Source: Botryobacter ruber
Lineage (GTDB): Bacteria; Bacteroidota; Bacteroidia; Cytophagales; Hymenobacteraceae
Direction: 5' to 3'
Length of the DNA stretch: 64,000 bases
Assembly (NCBI RefSeq): GCF_003347595.2
Contig: NZ_QCZK02000051.1
Span: 62,001-126,000 of the forward strand
Of this stretch, positions 15,919-24,251 are shown piece by piece. Made by a program: the position numbers and the translations under genes. How positions within the stretch are numbered: the stretch's first letter is position 1; each line of letters opens with the position of its first letter. The notes under the pieces were generated by a model. That model ran no database searches and was not told the DNA's origin. It saw nothing but the letters and a program-made list of their open reading frames with translations.

Positions 15919-18008
15919 CTGATACGACTCCAGTTTACCGTGTTGGCACTCAGCGACTGAATGTGCCGCCGGATGTTCTGGTGCTTGCTTTGCTCCAGTT
16001 GCGGGTCTTCCTCCAGCGTGCGCTGTGCCGCCGCCCGTGCCTCCTGCAGGATAGGCGCATCTTTGGCTAAATCGGCGATGAGCAGGTCCAGCACGCCGCT
16101 TTGCTGCGTCCCCATCAGGTCTCCGGGCCCCCGGAGCTTTAAATCTATATCTGCTATTTCGAAGCCGTTGTTGGTACGCACCATCGTCTCCAGCCTTGTT
16201 TTACTGTCTTTGCCCAGTTTGTAGCCCGTCATCAGGATGCAGTAGCTTTGCTCCGCCCCCCGCCCCACACGCCCGCGCAACTGGTGCAGCTGCGAAAGGC
16301 CAAAGCGCTCGGCACTCTCTATTACCATCACCGAGGCATTGGGCACGTTCACGCCTACTTCTATCACAGTAGTGGCCACCATAATCTGGGTTTCGTTGCG
16401 CACAAAGCGCTGCATTTCGTAATCTTTGTCGGCGGCTTTCATTTTACCGTGCACCATACTCACCTTGTACTCCGGGAATGCCCGCTGCACACTTTCGTAA
16501 CCGTCCATCAAATCTTTGTAATCCATTCCCTCCGATTCCTCAATCAGCGGGTACACAATGTACACCTGCCGCCCCAGCTTTATCTGGTCCCGGATAAACT
16601 GGAATACCTTCAGGCGGTGGCTGTCGAAGCGGTGTACGGTCACAATCTCTTTTCGGCCGGCTGGCAGCTCGTCTATCACCGACACATCCAGGTCGCCGTA
16701 GAGGGTCATGGCGAGGGTGCGGGGAATGGGCGTGGCTGTCATAACGAGAACATGCGGGATGATGCGGGAATTTTTGCGCCACAGTTTTGAACGCTGCTCC
16801 ACCCCAAAACGGTGCTGCTCATCCACGATGCACAGGCCCAGGTTCTGAAACTGCACCACATCCTCCAGCAGCGCGTGCGTGCCCACGAGCATCTTCATAT
16901 CACCTGACCGCAGCTGCTCGTGCAGTTCCCGCCGCGCTTTGGTTTTGGAAGAGCCGGTGAGCTTGCCAATGTTAATACCCAGCCTGTCGGCAAATACCTT
17001 CAGGCCGGTGTAGTGCTGGTCGGCGAGGATTTCGGTAGGCGCCATGAGCACCGACTGCGCGCCGTTATCGGCAGCAATGAGCATCGTGATAAAGGCTACA
17101 ATGGTTTTGCCGCTGCCCACATCGCCCTGCAGCAGGCGGTTCATCTGTTTGCCTGCCGTAAGGTCTTTGTATATCTCCCGGACCACCCGCTTCTGCGCAT
17201 TGGTCAGGTCGAAAGTCATGTGTTCTTTATAAAAGGTATTGAGCGTGGGAATTTCTTTGAATACCTGCCCGGCCAGATCGGCCCGCCGCACCACTTTCTG
17301 GCGGAGCAGGCGCAGCTGAATGTAAAACAGCTCTTCGAACTTGAGCCTGAATTTAGCGGCGTTATACTTTTCGACCGACTCCGGGAAGTGGATATTCAGC
17401 AGCGCCTCGCGTTTGCTCATCAGGCGGTAATGGTCGATAAGCTCCGGCGAAAGCGTTTCCTGGATTTGCGATTCGGCCTGCTTCAGGAGCACTTCAATCA
17501 TCTTGGCGATGACTTTGCTCTCGATGCGGAAGCTCTTCAGCTTCTCGGTAGTGTGGTAGACGGGCTGCAGAAACGAGCCTGTTTGTTTTGCCTCGGCTAA
17601 CTCTTCCAGCTCCGGGTGCGCCATGCTGAACCTGCCGTTGAACAGGGTCGGCTTTCCGAACACGATATAGTCGGTGTGGTTCTTAACCGTTTTCTCCATC
17701 CACTTCACCCCCTTGAACCAGACCAGCTCCATGTCGCCGGTTTCGTCGGTGAGGGTGGCGGCGAGGCGTTGTTTGCGGCCTTCGCCTATGAGTTCTTTCC
17801 CGCGGATACGGCCTTTCACCTGCACATAGGGCAGCGCCTCGTCCAGTTCAGCAATTTTGTAGAACTGCGTGCGGTCGAGGTACCGGAAAGGGTAGTGTTG
17901 GATGAGGTCGCCGTAGGTGTAGATGTTCAGCTCCTTCTGCAGCAGCTCTGCCCGCTGCGGCCCCACCCCTTTCAGGAATTCAATTTTGGTATGGAAGAAG
18001 TTGCTCAA
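15915..18008 (-). CDS. recG: ATP-dependent DNA helicase RecG
   Basis: A 697-residue helicase that regresses stalled forks and processes branched DNA. The N-terminal wedge/OB region is present (EFLKGVGPQRAELLQKEL at the start; YVQVKGRIRGKELIGEG). The helicase core has LLQGDVGSGKTIVAF (Walker A), VDEQHRFGVEQR (the DExH-type box as DEQH), TATPIPRTLAMTLYGD (motif III), and RFGLSQLHQLRGRVGRG (motif VI). Length is typical. The start appears to be TTG (18008-18006), directly next to a family B repeat array that begins 2 bp upstream, so the repeat may have replaced the native 5' region. Confidence 0.95.
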   Translation of the reverse strand: MSNFFHTKIEFLKGVGPQRAELLQKELNIYTYGDLIQHYPFRYLDRTQFYKIAELDEALPYVQVKGRIRGKELIGEGRKQRLAATLTDETGDMELVWFKGVKWMEKTVKNHTDYIVFGKPTLFNGRFSMAHPELEELAEAKQTGSFLQPVYHTTEKLKSFRIESKVIAKMIEVLLKQAESQIQETLSPELIDHYRLMSKREALLNIHFPESVEKYNAAKFRLKFEELFYIQLRLLRQKVVRRADLAGQVFKEIPTLNTFYKEHMTFDLTNAQKRVVREIYKDLTAGKQMNRLLQGDVGSGKTIVAFITMLIAADNGAQSVLMAPTEILADQHYTGLKVFADRLGINIGKLTGSSKTKARRELHEQLRSGDMKMLVGTHALLEDVVQFQNLGLCIVDEQHRFGVEQRSKLWRKNSRIIPHVLVMTATPIPRTLAMTLYGDLDVSVIDELPAGRKEIVTVHRFDSHRLKVFQFIRDQIKLGRQVYIVYPLIEESEGMDYKDLMDGYESVQRAFPEYKVSMVHGKMKAADKDYEMQRFVRNETQIMVATTVIEVGVNVPNASVMVIESAERFGLSQLHQLRGRVGRGAEQSYCILMTGYKLGKDSKTRLETMVRTNNGFEIADIDLKLRGPGDLMGTQQSGVLDLLIADLAKDAPILQEARAAAQRTLEEDPQLEQSKHQNIRRHIQSLSANTVNWSRIS

Positions 18009-18010
18009 AA

Positions 18011-18199
18011 AAGTTAGAAAGTTTGAGAGTTTAGGAGTTTAGGAGTTTTGTAGGGGTTGAATATTCTCAACTCTGTACAGGGCGTTATAAAACCTTTCTG
18101 CTCCTGGTAATCTTGTTCGGACTGAAAATCATATTCATCAATTAAATCATATGAATCAGCGGTTCAGACAAGGAGCAGAGGCTGTGGTGGCAGGTGCAG
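18011..18199. repeat. Composite repeat B-D-E-A
   Basis: Family B array 18011-18048, family D hairpin GTTGA..TCAAC at 18055-18071, diverged family E at 18110-18125, GGTTCAGACAA at 18160-18170, and a family A copy at 18171-18199. Same module order as at 34500 and 49761; the C palindrome is missing. Confidence 0.8.
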
Positions 18200-18217
18200 C
18201 ATAATTAACTAATCAGG

Positions 18218-18760
18218 CTAATGCATGTGCAATCCATACCAGTAGCTATGCCCGTGAGCATTACCTGCTATATCTCCATGAATATCATAGATTGGGAGTT
18301 CAGCTACTAAAAATCCTCCCAAAAGAGTCATTGCTGCTTTAAATAATCTTGTGCTGTATATCTGAGAAAACTTTCCTCCCCTTATTAACAGATAAACACT
18401 ATAACACGTGATTAAAACAATCAATGCATTTCGAAGTAGATAGCGATAAAAATAAAAGTTTTCAGGGCTCAGGAAAAAAATATCTTTTATTTTCATATAA
18501 TTTCTAAAAATCCAAAAGTGATAGAGATCAAAGTTTATCCATATGTAAACAAACATATAAAGAAGTAAATAGGCGCCAAAGACTCGTGAAGCGTTAGAAA
18601 GTTTGGTATGAGCTGCAGCAATAACTATAAAAAGGCTGTTAATCCCAACAAACCCAAAGACAGAAGTAAGTAATCTGTTAGAAAGAAACAGACTCAGAAC
18701 TAAGATCCCTATAGATAAAAGTCCAGAAACAATCAGCCAATAGTTTAACAGCTTATTCAT
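18218..18760 (-). CDS. Multi-pass membrane protein of unknown function
   Basis: A 180-residue protein with about five hydrophobic segments (LIVSGLLSIGILVLSLFL, FVGINSLFIVIAAA, VFGAYLLLYMFVYIWI, NALIVLITCYSVYLLI, AAMTLLGGFLVAELPI). The short C-terminal tail is rich in His and Gly (HGDIAGNAHGHSYWYGLHMH). The coding sequence is clearly more AT-rich than its neighbours. No family recognised. It lies alone between a composite repeat and gldD. Horizontal origin is possible but unproven. Confidence 0.7.
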   Translation of the reverse strand: MNKLLNYWLIVSGLLSIGILVLSLFLSNRLLTSVFGFVGINSLFIVIAAAHTKLSNASRVFGAYLLLYMFVYIWINFDLYHFWIFRNYMKIKDIFFLSPENFYFYRYLLRNALIVLITCYSVYLLIRGGKFSQIYSTRLFKAAMTLLGGFLVAELPIYDIHGDIAGNAHGHSYWYGLHMH

Positions 18761-18812
18761 GTCATTTTATGGTCGTATAACGCACCGCCTATTCAGGGAT
18801 TAACCACTTCCC

Positions 18813-19436
18813 CTATCTCTCCTTCCCCCGCCACTCCAGCGTATTGAGCATATGGATAATATCCTTCTTTACATACTCTATCACAGGTGCCAGCGAATCA
18901 TTCTGCGTGGCTGTTCTAAAATATAAAGCGCCGCGCAGGAAATGCTTTGTAGAATCTGTCACGTAGAACTGGAACTGGCTGGGCACCTCGCCGGTCAGCT
19001 CGAAAACAGAGGCCAGGTCGCCTTGTGGTGTTTTTACTTCGGTTTCTTCGATAGAATAGGCTTTTATCTGGTGCTTGGAGGTGAGTTTACGGGCATCTTC
19101 TATCAGGTCGTTCAGCTGCTTCGGGTCGTTCTGGAGCGGCTTGTAGGTGAGCTGCACATTGGCCTGCAGCGACGGGTAGTATACATTTATCCAGTGCGGC
19201 TCCGCAATTAACGAAGAGTCGGGGCGGATTTTGGCGTATTTCGAATACTCGAAGGTGTATGGATGGGCCTCCTGCAGTGGCCGGTAAGCGGGTTCGGGCA
19301 AATCGATGCGGTTATAGCCTTTGGGTTTGGGCGTATACTCTGCTCCACAAGCCACCATAGCCACTGCCACTGCTGCCCACAAAAAGGTTTTAAGATTAAC
19401 TGACTTTCTGATAATATTCTCTTTTGCTTGTAACAT
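18813..19436 (-). CDS. gldD: Gliding motility lipoprotein GldD
   Basis: A 207-residue lipoprotein of the GldD family, needed for gliding in Flavobacterium and conserved also in non-gliding Bacteroidota. The lipobox is VAMVAC (Cys30). Downstream, [29 protein letters not shown] is the family hallmark, and the C-terminal part [16 protein letters not shown]...WRGKER is also typical. The gene starts inside the end of gldE (41-bp overlap), so the two are co-translated or tightly linked. The order mutY, ssb, gldE, gldD is widespread in Bacteroidota and supports the call. Confidence 0.93.
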   Translation of the reverse strand: MLQAKENIIRKSVNLKTFLWAAVAVAMVACGAEYTPKPKGYNRIDLPEPAYRPLQEAHPYTFEYSKYAKIRPDSSLIAEPHWINVYYPSLQANVQLTYKPLQNDPKQLNDLIEDARKLTSKHQIKAYSIEETEVKTPQGDLASVFELTGEVPSQFQFYVTDSTKHFLRGALYFRTATQNDSLAPVIEYVKKDIIHMLNTLEWRGKER

Positions 19437-20766
19437 CTACTTTAACCCGCTTTACGCGCTTACTGTCCGCCGACTCAACTATGAAATGGAAACCGTTGTA
19501 CGATACTTCTTCGCCTACACGCGGCACCCGGTCAAACAGCACCGTCATGAGTCCTGCCACCGTCTCGTGCCGGCCTTTCACCTCGTCAAAAGCACCAAAA
19601 GGCACTTCTGCTATTTTGCAAAAGTCGTGCAGCGATGTTTTTCCATCAAAGATAAATGTATTTTCGTCGAGTTGGGAATAGATGATATCTTCGTCGTCGT
19701 CAAATTCATCGTTAATCTCGCCAACAATTTCTTCCACCACATCCTCCAGCGTAAGCAAACCTGTTGTAACACCGGCATGGTTTACCACAATGGCCATGTG
19801 CACGTGTTTAGCCTGAAACTCGTTGAGCAGTTCCGAAATCCGCTTATCTTCCGACACGAAGAAGGGCAAACGCACCAGGTCCTGCCACCGGAACTCCGGC
19901 CCTTTGTCCAGGTGCGGGAGCAGGTCTTTGATGTACAGGATACCCTCCACCCTGTCGAGGCTGCGGGCATAAACGGGCACCCGCGAGTAGCCCCAGTCCA
20001 GAATTTTAGGAAGTAGTTCGGGCAAGGTCTCCTGCAGGCTGAAAGCAGCCACTTCGGAGCGTGGGCGCATGATCTGCCGGACGGTAATAGAGCCAAAGTT
20101 CACGATGCCGCGCAGCAGACGCCGTTCTTCGGGCGAGGTTTCTTCGTTTGTAAGTGAAAGGTCCAGGCTGTGGTGCAGTTCCTCGATGGTGTGCCGGTAC
20201 GACTGCGACAGGTACCGTTCCTCGATTACGCCGCTAAAGGCAAGCAGTAGTTTGGATATGGGCGCAGCGATAGTCTGTAGTACTGCAAAAAAAGGAGCGG
20301 TGTTACGGGCAATGGCGCCACCGCGCTTGTTTCCATAAACTTTAGGCAGCACTTCGCCAAAAAAGACAATGAAGAAAGTAGCCAGCAGCATCCCACTCAC
20401 CACGGCCCAGCCAGGCACAGCGGTAGTACCAAACACCGACCATGCCACATAAGCAAACAAGGTAATGATACTAACATTAATGGCATTATTAAAGATAAGG
20501 ATGGTTGCCTGCAGCTTGCGGGGGTTCTGCAGAAGCGTGTAAATGGTTCGTTCTGCTTTGTGGCTGCTGCCCTTATAGCGGGCCAGCTCCTGTTCTGAGA
20601 GAGCAAAAAAAGCTGCCTCTGCGCCTGAAGTCAGGGCAGAGAGCAGCAAAAGGAAAAAGCAGGCTACAATTGCTGCTAAGTATTCGATCCTGAGTAAGGA
20701 AGTAGTTTGTTGTAGAAAATAGAGTAAACTATAACTCAGGGGGTCTCCGGAATCTAAACTTTCCAA
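19396..20766 (-). CDS. gldE: Gliding motility-associated protein GldE (CNNM/CBS transporter-like)
   Basis: A 456-residue membrane protein with the HlyC/CorC (CNNM) layout: an N-terminal membrane domain of about three to four segments ([24 protein letters not shown] onward), a tandem CBS pair ([46 protein letters not shown]), and a C-terminal CorC-type domain ([18 protein letters not shown]). CNNM relatives move Mg2+ or other cations. In Flavobacterium GldE works together with GldD. It overlaps gldD and is about 26 bp from ssb on the same strand. Confidence 0.92.
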   Translation of the reverse strand: MESLDSGDPLSYSLLYFLQQTTSLLRIEYLAAIVACFFLLLLSALTSGAEAAFFALSEQELARYKGSSHKAERTIYTLLQNPRKLQATILIFNNAINVSIITLFAYVAWSVFGTTAVPGWAVVSGMLLATFFIVFFGEVLPKVYGNKRGGAIARNTAPFFAVLQTIAAPISKLLLAFSGVIEERYLSQSYRHTIEELHHSLDLSLTNEETSPEERRLLRGIVNFGSITVRQIMRPRSEVAAFSLQETLPELLPKILDWGYSRVPVYARSLDRVEGILYIKDLLPHLDKGPEFRWQDLVRLPFFVSEDKRISELLNEFQAKHVHMAIVVNHAGVTTGLLTLEDVVEEIVGEINDEFDDDEDIIYSQLDENTFIFDGKTSLHDFCKIAEVPFGAFDEVKGRHETVAGLMTVLFDRVPRVGEEVSYNGFHFIVESADSKRVKRVKVDVTSKREYYQKVS

Positions 20767-20792
20767 AATTTATTTTTTAAATGAAACATAGG

Positions 20793-21251
20793 TTAGAACG
20801 GCAGGTCGTCCGGCTCGTCGTTCGAAGCAACCGATGAGGCTCCTTTTGTTGTGGCCGCCCCGCCGCTATAGCTATTGGCAGCATAGCCGCTTTCAGCAGC
20901 ACCGCCGTTGCCGCCCTCGCCTCTGCCTCCCAGCATGGTCATGTTATCAGCCACAATCTCGGTAATATAGCGGGTTTGATTATCTTTATCCTGGTATGAC
21001 CGGGACCTGATCCTGCCTTCTATATAAACCGAGCTCCCTTTTTTAAGATATTTTTCAGCAACCTGTGCCAAACCTCTCCAAAGAACGATGTTGTGCCATT
21101 CGGTGTGGCTCTGCCGCTGCCCTTCCCGGTCTTTATACGTTTCTGTAGTGGCGAGCGTAAAGGATGCCACAGGTGTACGGTCTTCGAGGTATCTGACTTC
21201 CGGATCTTTGCCCAGGTTACCCACTAATATTGCTTTGTTAACTCCAGCCAT
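20793..21251 (-). CDS. ssb: Single-stranded DNA-binding protein
   Basis: A 152-residue SSB. The OB fold begins at GVNKAILVGNLGKDPEVRYL; WHNIVLWRGLAQVAEKYLKKG and YIEGRIRSRSYQDK are conserved. A Gly/Ser-rich linker leads to the acidic tip DEPDDLPF that binds partner proteins. The ATG at 21251 fits the fold; 25 further in-frame residues upstream do not. It lies in the mutY-ssb-gldE-gldD run. Confidence 0.95.
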   Translation of the reverse strand: MAGVNKAILVGNLGKDPEVRYLEDRTPVASFTLATTETYKDREGQRQSHTEWHNIVLWRGLAQVAEKYLKKGSSVYIEGRIRSRSYQDKDNQTRYITEIVADNMTMLGGRGEGGNGGAAESGYAANSYSGGAATTKGASSVASNDEPDDLPF

Positions 21252-21370
21252 ATATGTTGTTGTTTGTTTATATAGTCTTATATGTTTTATGCAAAATTTT
21301 GTTACCAAACCAGCTGTTAAACACACATCACGGGAAAAGCATAATGCTTCTAATCAGCCATTAGTTCAGT

Positions 21371-22462
21371 TTATAAATCTACTAAAATTCTGCTGTCTTT
21401 CAAATAGCTGCTGATAAGAACCGGTTTCGGCAACGCATCTATTTCTGCTGCACGAAAAGGCGCCAGCCTCGTCTCCTGCAGGATCTCTCCCGCTAGCGGT
21501 TCCGCAAGCCTGACCCGGTAGAATTTTGCGGTTAGCTTCTGATGACTCAGCACATGTTTATACTCCTTCTGCGGCGGCAGCACCTGGTCTTCAGCCACAG
21601 GAACACCCGCTTGCTGAAGTTCCTTTACAAGAGCATCTGCAGACAAACCTTTATCCGGACTCTCATACAAATAAAAATCATAAAGCCCCTGCCAGATATC
21701 ACCGCTCAGGCGCTTCCGGAGATAATAATTACCCTGGTGCTCGAATACGATATAATGAAAAAAGCGCGGGCGGGCAGCTTTTGCCTTAGACTTCACCGGT
21801 AGTTCCTGCACCATGCCATGGTTGTAGGCGAAGCACGTCTGCTGTAAAGGGCAGAACAGGCAATCCGGCATGAGCGGAGTACACTGAATGGCTCCAAACT
21901 CCATGATAGCCTGGTTAAAGACATCAGGGGCATCGACAGGAATGAACGAGTTGGCCAGTTGCTGGAACACAGCCCTGGATGCCGGCAGAGCAATGTCATC
22001 CGGAATACCGAATACGCGCGCCAGCACCCGGAACACATTCCCGTCCAGCACCGCCACCTGCTCCCTGAAGGCAAACGAAGCAATAGCGGCAGCGGTATAA
22101 CTCCCCACCCCCCGCAGCTTCAGCAGTTCCTTATATGAGTCCGGGAAAACACCGCCATATTCGTTTACCAGCTGCTGTGCCGTAAAGTGCATATTGCGCG
22201 CCCGGGAGTAGTACCCCAACCCCTGCCACAGGCGAAGCACCTCCTCCTGGGGGGCAGCAGCCAGGTCGTGCACAGTTGGGTACGCTGCAATAAATTTCTG
22301 GTAATAAGGTAATCCCTGGTTTACGCGTGTCTGCTGCAGAATTATTTCGGAAAGCCAGATTTTATACGGGTCTGTGGTTTCGCGCCAGGGCAAAGCACGC
22401 TTATGCTGTTCGTACCATTGTATAAGTGCAGGTGCAAAAATTGGGTTATCTGTAGTTTTCAT
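21371..22462 (-). CDS. mutY: A/G-specific adenine glycosylase MutY
   Basis: A 363-residue base-excision repair enzyme that removes A opposite 8-oxoG. The catalytic Glu is in WLSEIILQQTRV, the helix-hairpin-helix in LLKLRGVGSYTAAAIASFAF with the catalytic Asp in VLDGNVFRV, and the 4Fe-4S ligands are C-x6-C-x2-C-x5-C (CTPLMPDCLFCPLQQTC). A C-terminal NUDIX-like domain that recognises 8-oxoG follows (HYIVFEHQGNYYLRKR). The start at 22462 is chosen because the fold begins there; a frame upstream adds 25 residues. A TACCTTTG promoter element lies 44 bp upstream. Confidence 0.94.
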   Translation of the reverse strand: MKTTDNPIFAPALIQWYEQHKRALPWRETTDPYKIWLSEIILQQTRVNQGLPYYQKFIAAYPTVHDLAAAPQEEVLRLWQGLGYYSRARNMHFTAQQLVNEYGGVFPDSYKELLKLRGVGSYTAAAIASFAFREQVAVLDGNVFRVLARVFGIPDDIALPASRAVFQQLANSFIPVDAPDVFNQAIMEFGAIQCTPLMPDCLFCPLQQTCFAYNHGMVQELPVKSKAKAARPRFFHYIVFEHQGNYYLRKRLSGDIWQGLYDFYLYESPDKGLSADALVKELQQAGVPVAEDQVLPPQKEYKHVLSHQKLTAKFYRVRLAEPLAGEILQETRLAPFRAAEIDALPKPVLISSYLKDSRILVDL

Positions 22463-22505
22463 CAGGTAAGCGCGTGCTGCCCGGATTGGTATCCGGCGAA
22501 GCAGG

Positions 22506-22513
22506 CAAAGGTA
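22506..22513 (-). promoter_or_regulatory. Candidate -7 element (TACCTTTG) for mutY
   Basis: Minus-strand match to the Bacteroidota TAnnTTTG element, 44 bp upstream of the mutY ATG. The -33 TTG is not at ideal spacing. Confidence 0.5.
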
Positions 22514-22702
22514 AAGAATGTTTACAACAAATAGCACAAACTCCAGCTATCTTCCTGATTTGCAAAATATTAGGCCAAAAATACCGTTAGAAAACATTAT
22601 TGTGGCATAACAATTGCGAGAGTCTAACCAAAGCTTAATTGTTTGCACTTAGATTCTTGTAATAAATTAGTGCTAAAGCTTTTACTTATCAAAAAGTACA
22701 TA

Positions 22703-22710
22703 TACCTTTG
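22703..22710 (+). promoter_or_regulatory. Candidate -7 element (TACCTTTG) for the HU gene
   Basis: A TAnnTTTG match about 90 bp before the GTG start of the HU gene, leaving a long AT-rich leader. Confidence 0.5.
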
Positions 22711-22799
22711 TGCCCCTTAATGGCGCAATTAGTATGCAAGCCGATTAAATATTGAAACCCCTAATTTAATTTTTTTCAAATTTTTAAATATATAAGCAA

Positions 22800-23105
22800 G
22801 TGACTAAAGCAGAAGTAATATCAGAGATTGCTGATAAAACAGGGATTGATAAATCTGATGTTCAATCAACGGTGGAGGCTTTCTTTAAGGTAATTAAAGA
22901 CTCGATGGCCAATGGTAATAACATCTATGTGAGAGGTTTTGGTAGCTTTGTAAATAAAAAGCGAGCAAAGAAAGTTGCCCGTAATATTTCAAAGAACACA
23001 TCCATTATCATTGACGAGCACTATATACCAAGCTTCAAGCCGTCTAAAACATTTATTCAGAAGATTAAGAACAGCAAAAAGATCAAAGAATTAGCTCATT
23101 CCTAA
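22800..23105 (+). CDS. HU/IHF-family DNA-binding protein
   Basis: A 101-residue nucleoid protein. TKAEVISEIADKTGIDKSDV begins the helical dimer core, and NNIYVRGFGSFVNKKRAKKVARN is the start of the DNA-embracing arm; the C-terminal end is strongly basic. It binds and bends DNA as a dimer. The start is GTG at 22800; no ATG is available in frame. The gene is first in a run with a TPR protein, a tiny basic protein and RNase G, the usual order next to mutY in Bacteroidota. Its stop lies inside a terminator hairpin. Confidence 0.93.
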   Translation: MTKAEVISEIADKTGIDKSDVQSTVEAFFKVIKDSMANGNNIYVRGFGSFVNKKRAKKVARNISKNTSIIIDEHYIPSFKPSKTFIQKIKNSKKIKELAHS

Positions 23106-23113
23106 TTCTTTTG
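23085..23113 (+). terminator. HU gene terminator overlapping the next promoter
   Basis: AAAGAATTAG (23085-23094) pairs with CTAATTCTTT (23102-23111) over a 7-base loop and runs into T residues. It overlaps the HU stop codon and abuts the next -7 element at 23114. Confidence 0.65.
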
Positions 23114-23121
23114 TATCTTTG
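23114..23121 (+). promoter_or_regulatory. Candidate -7 element (TATCTTTG) for the TPR gene
   Basis: A good TAnnTTTG match 34 bp before the TPR gene start, giving a short leader. Confidence 0.6.
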
Positions 23122-23154
23122 CAGTTCTGATTAAGCTTTATTTTAGTAAATCAC

Positions 23155-24039
23155 TTGGCAAAAAGAATGTCACGGTCACAAATATTGATTGTTCTTGCAG
23201 CTATCGTTTTGGTAGCCGTCATATTCTTTTTGCCTAAAGTGGTGGTAAACGAAGAGGATAAGGCCGGTTTCGCCGAAGGCGAGACCGCAGCCACAGTACC
23301 AGCCGGACACTCAGAAGATGATGGTCATGACCATAGCGCACACGAAGCAGAAACTTCAGCTGAAAGTGCACACATGGCGGCATCTCCTGAGCAGTTGATG
23401 GAACTGGCTACGGTACGCGCCAAATACAACAAGGCGGCCGACCCGAAAGCAAAATCCCGCCTGGCAGGTGAACTGGCAGCAGCTTATACTGCTGTTAGTA
23501 AATTTGACAGTGCCGGTTACTATTACGAGATAGCTGCAAATGCACGACCCGGCGAGAAAAGTTACAAGCAGGCAGGTGATTCTTATTTTGAAGCATTCAC
23601 GTATGCCACCTCGCAGCAACGGGCAAGCGAACTGGGAGTAAAGGCCCGCAGCATGTATGAGCAGGTACTGAAAAACAACCCTTCGGACCTGGATTCGAAA
23701 ACCAACATCGCCATGACCTACATCGCAAGTGAAAACCCGATGCAGGGCATTATGTTATTAAGGGAAGTGATTACCGCTGACCCTAATAACCAGAAAGCTT
23801 TGTTTAACCTGGGGCTCCTGTCTATGCAGTCTAACCAGTACGATAAAGCGGAAGAGCGTTTCAGAAAACTGGTAGCGGTTAATCCAGGCCATGTGGAAGG
23901 AAACTATTATTTAGCTGTTAGTTTAGCGCAGACAGGAAAAAAAGAAGAAGCTATCGCACAGTTTAACAAAGTAAAGCAGCTGAGCGACGACCCGGCACTT
24001 AACACTTCTGTTGACGAACAACTGGCAGCATTACAATAA
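23155..24039 (+). CDS. Membrane-anchored tetratricopeptide repeat protein
   Basis: A 294-residue protein with one N-terminal membrane helix (ILIVLAAIVLVAVIFFLPKVVV), a His/Asp-rich linker (GHSEDDGHDHSAHEAE, about residues 51-66), then about four to five TPR units ending in KALFNLGLLSMQSNQYDKAEERFRKLVAVNP and GNYYLAVSLAQTGKKEEAIAQF. The TPR part should face the periplasm and bind partner proteins. The start may be TTG at 23155 or the ATG four codons on (23167). This type of gene is common between HU and RNase G in this phylum; its function is not known to me. Confidence 0.8.
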   Translation: MAKRMSRSQILIVLAAIVLVAVIFFLPKVVVNEEDKAGFAEGETAATVPAGHSEDDGHDHSAHEAETSAESAHMAASPEQLMELATVRAKYNKAADPKAKSRLAGELAAAYTAVSKFDSAGYYYEIAANARPGEKSYKQAGDSYFEAFTYATSQQRASELGVKARSMYEQVLKNNPSDLDSKTNIAMTYIASENPMQGIMLLREVITADPNNQKALFNLGLLSMQSNQYDKAEERFRKLVAVNPGHVEGNYYLAVSLAQTGKKEEAIAQFNKVKQLSDDPALNTSVDEQLAALQ

Positions 24040-24078
24040 GAATTTAAAAAAGTCATTCAAATATTAAATTTCAAGATT

Positions 24079-24168
24079 ATGCCTTGCGGAAAGAAAAGAA
24101 AAAGACATAAGATCGCTACCCACAAAAGAAAGAAGCGCTTAAGAAAAAACAGACATAAGAAGAAGTAA
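24079..24168 (+). CDS. Tiny basic protein, AURKAIP1/COX24 (mS38-like) domain
   Basis: A 29-residue, very basic protein starting MPCGKKRKRHKIATHKRKK and ending in RHKKK. I recognise it as the short Bacteroidota protein annotated with the AURKAIP1/COX24 domain, which in mitochondria is ribosomal protein mS38. Its small size and charge fit a ribosome-bound peptide. It lies between the TPR protein and RNase G on the same strand, which suggests a link to RNA or ribosome function. Too short for many gene callers. Confidence 0.85.
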   Translation: MPCGKKRKRHKIATHKRKKRLRKNRHKKK

Positions 24169-24251
24169 TTTCTTATGCACGCATTGAGGCCCACATTGCT
24201 TCTGCAATTGTGGGCTTTGGTCTATACAATTAATTATTTTTTGAGAAAAAA

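Noticed and set aside
19354-19381. Family A-like sequence inside gldD
   Set aside because: Similarity is partial and explained by the Ala/Val/Met codons of the signal peptide.
6806-22741. AATTAGTATGCAAGC found both upstream of marR and upstream of the HU gene
   Set aside because: A shared 15-mer is expected by chance a few times in 64 kb, and the second copy lacks the symmetric half.
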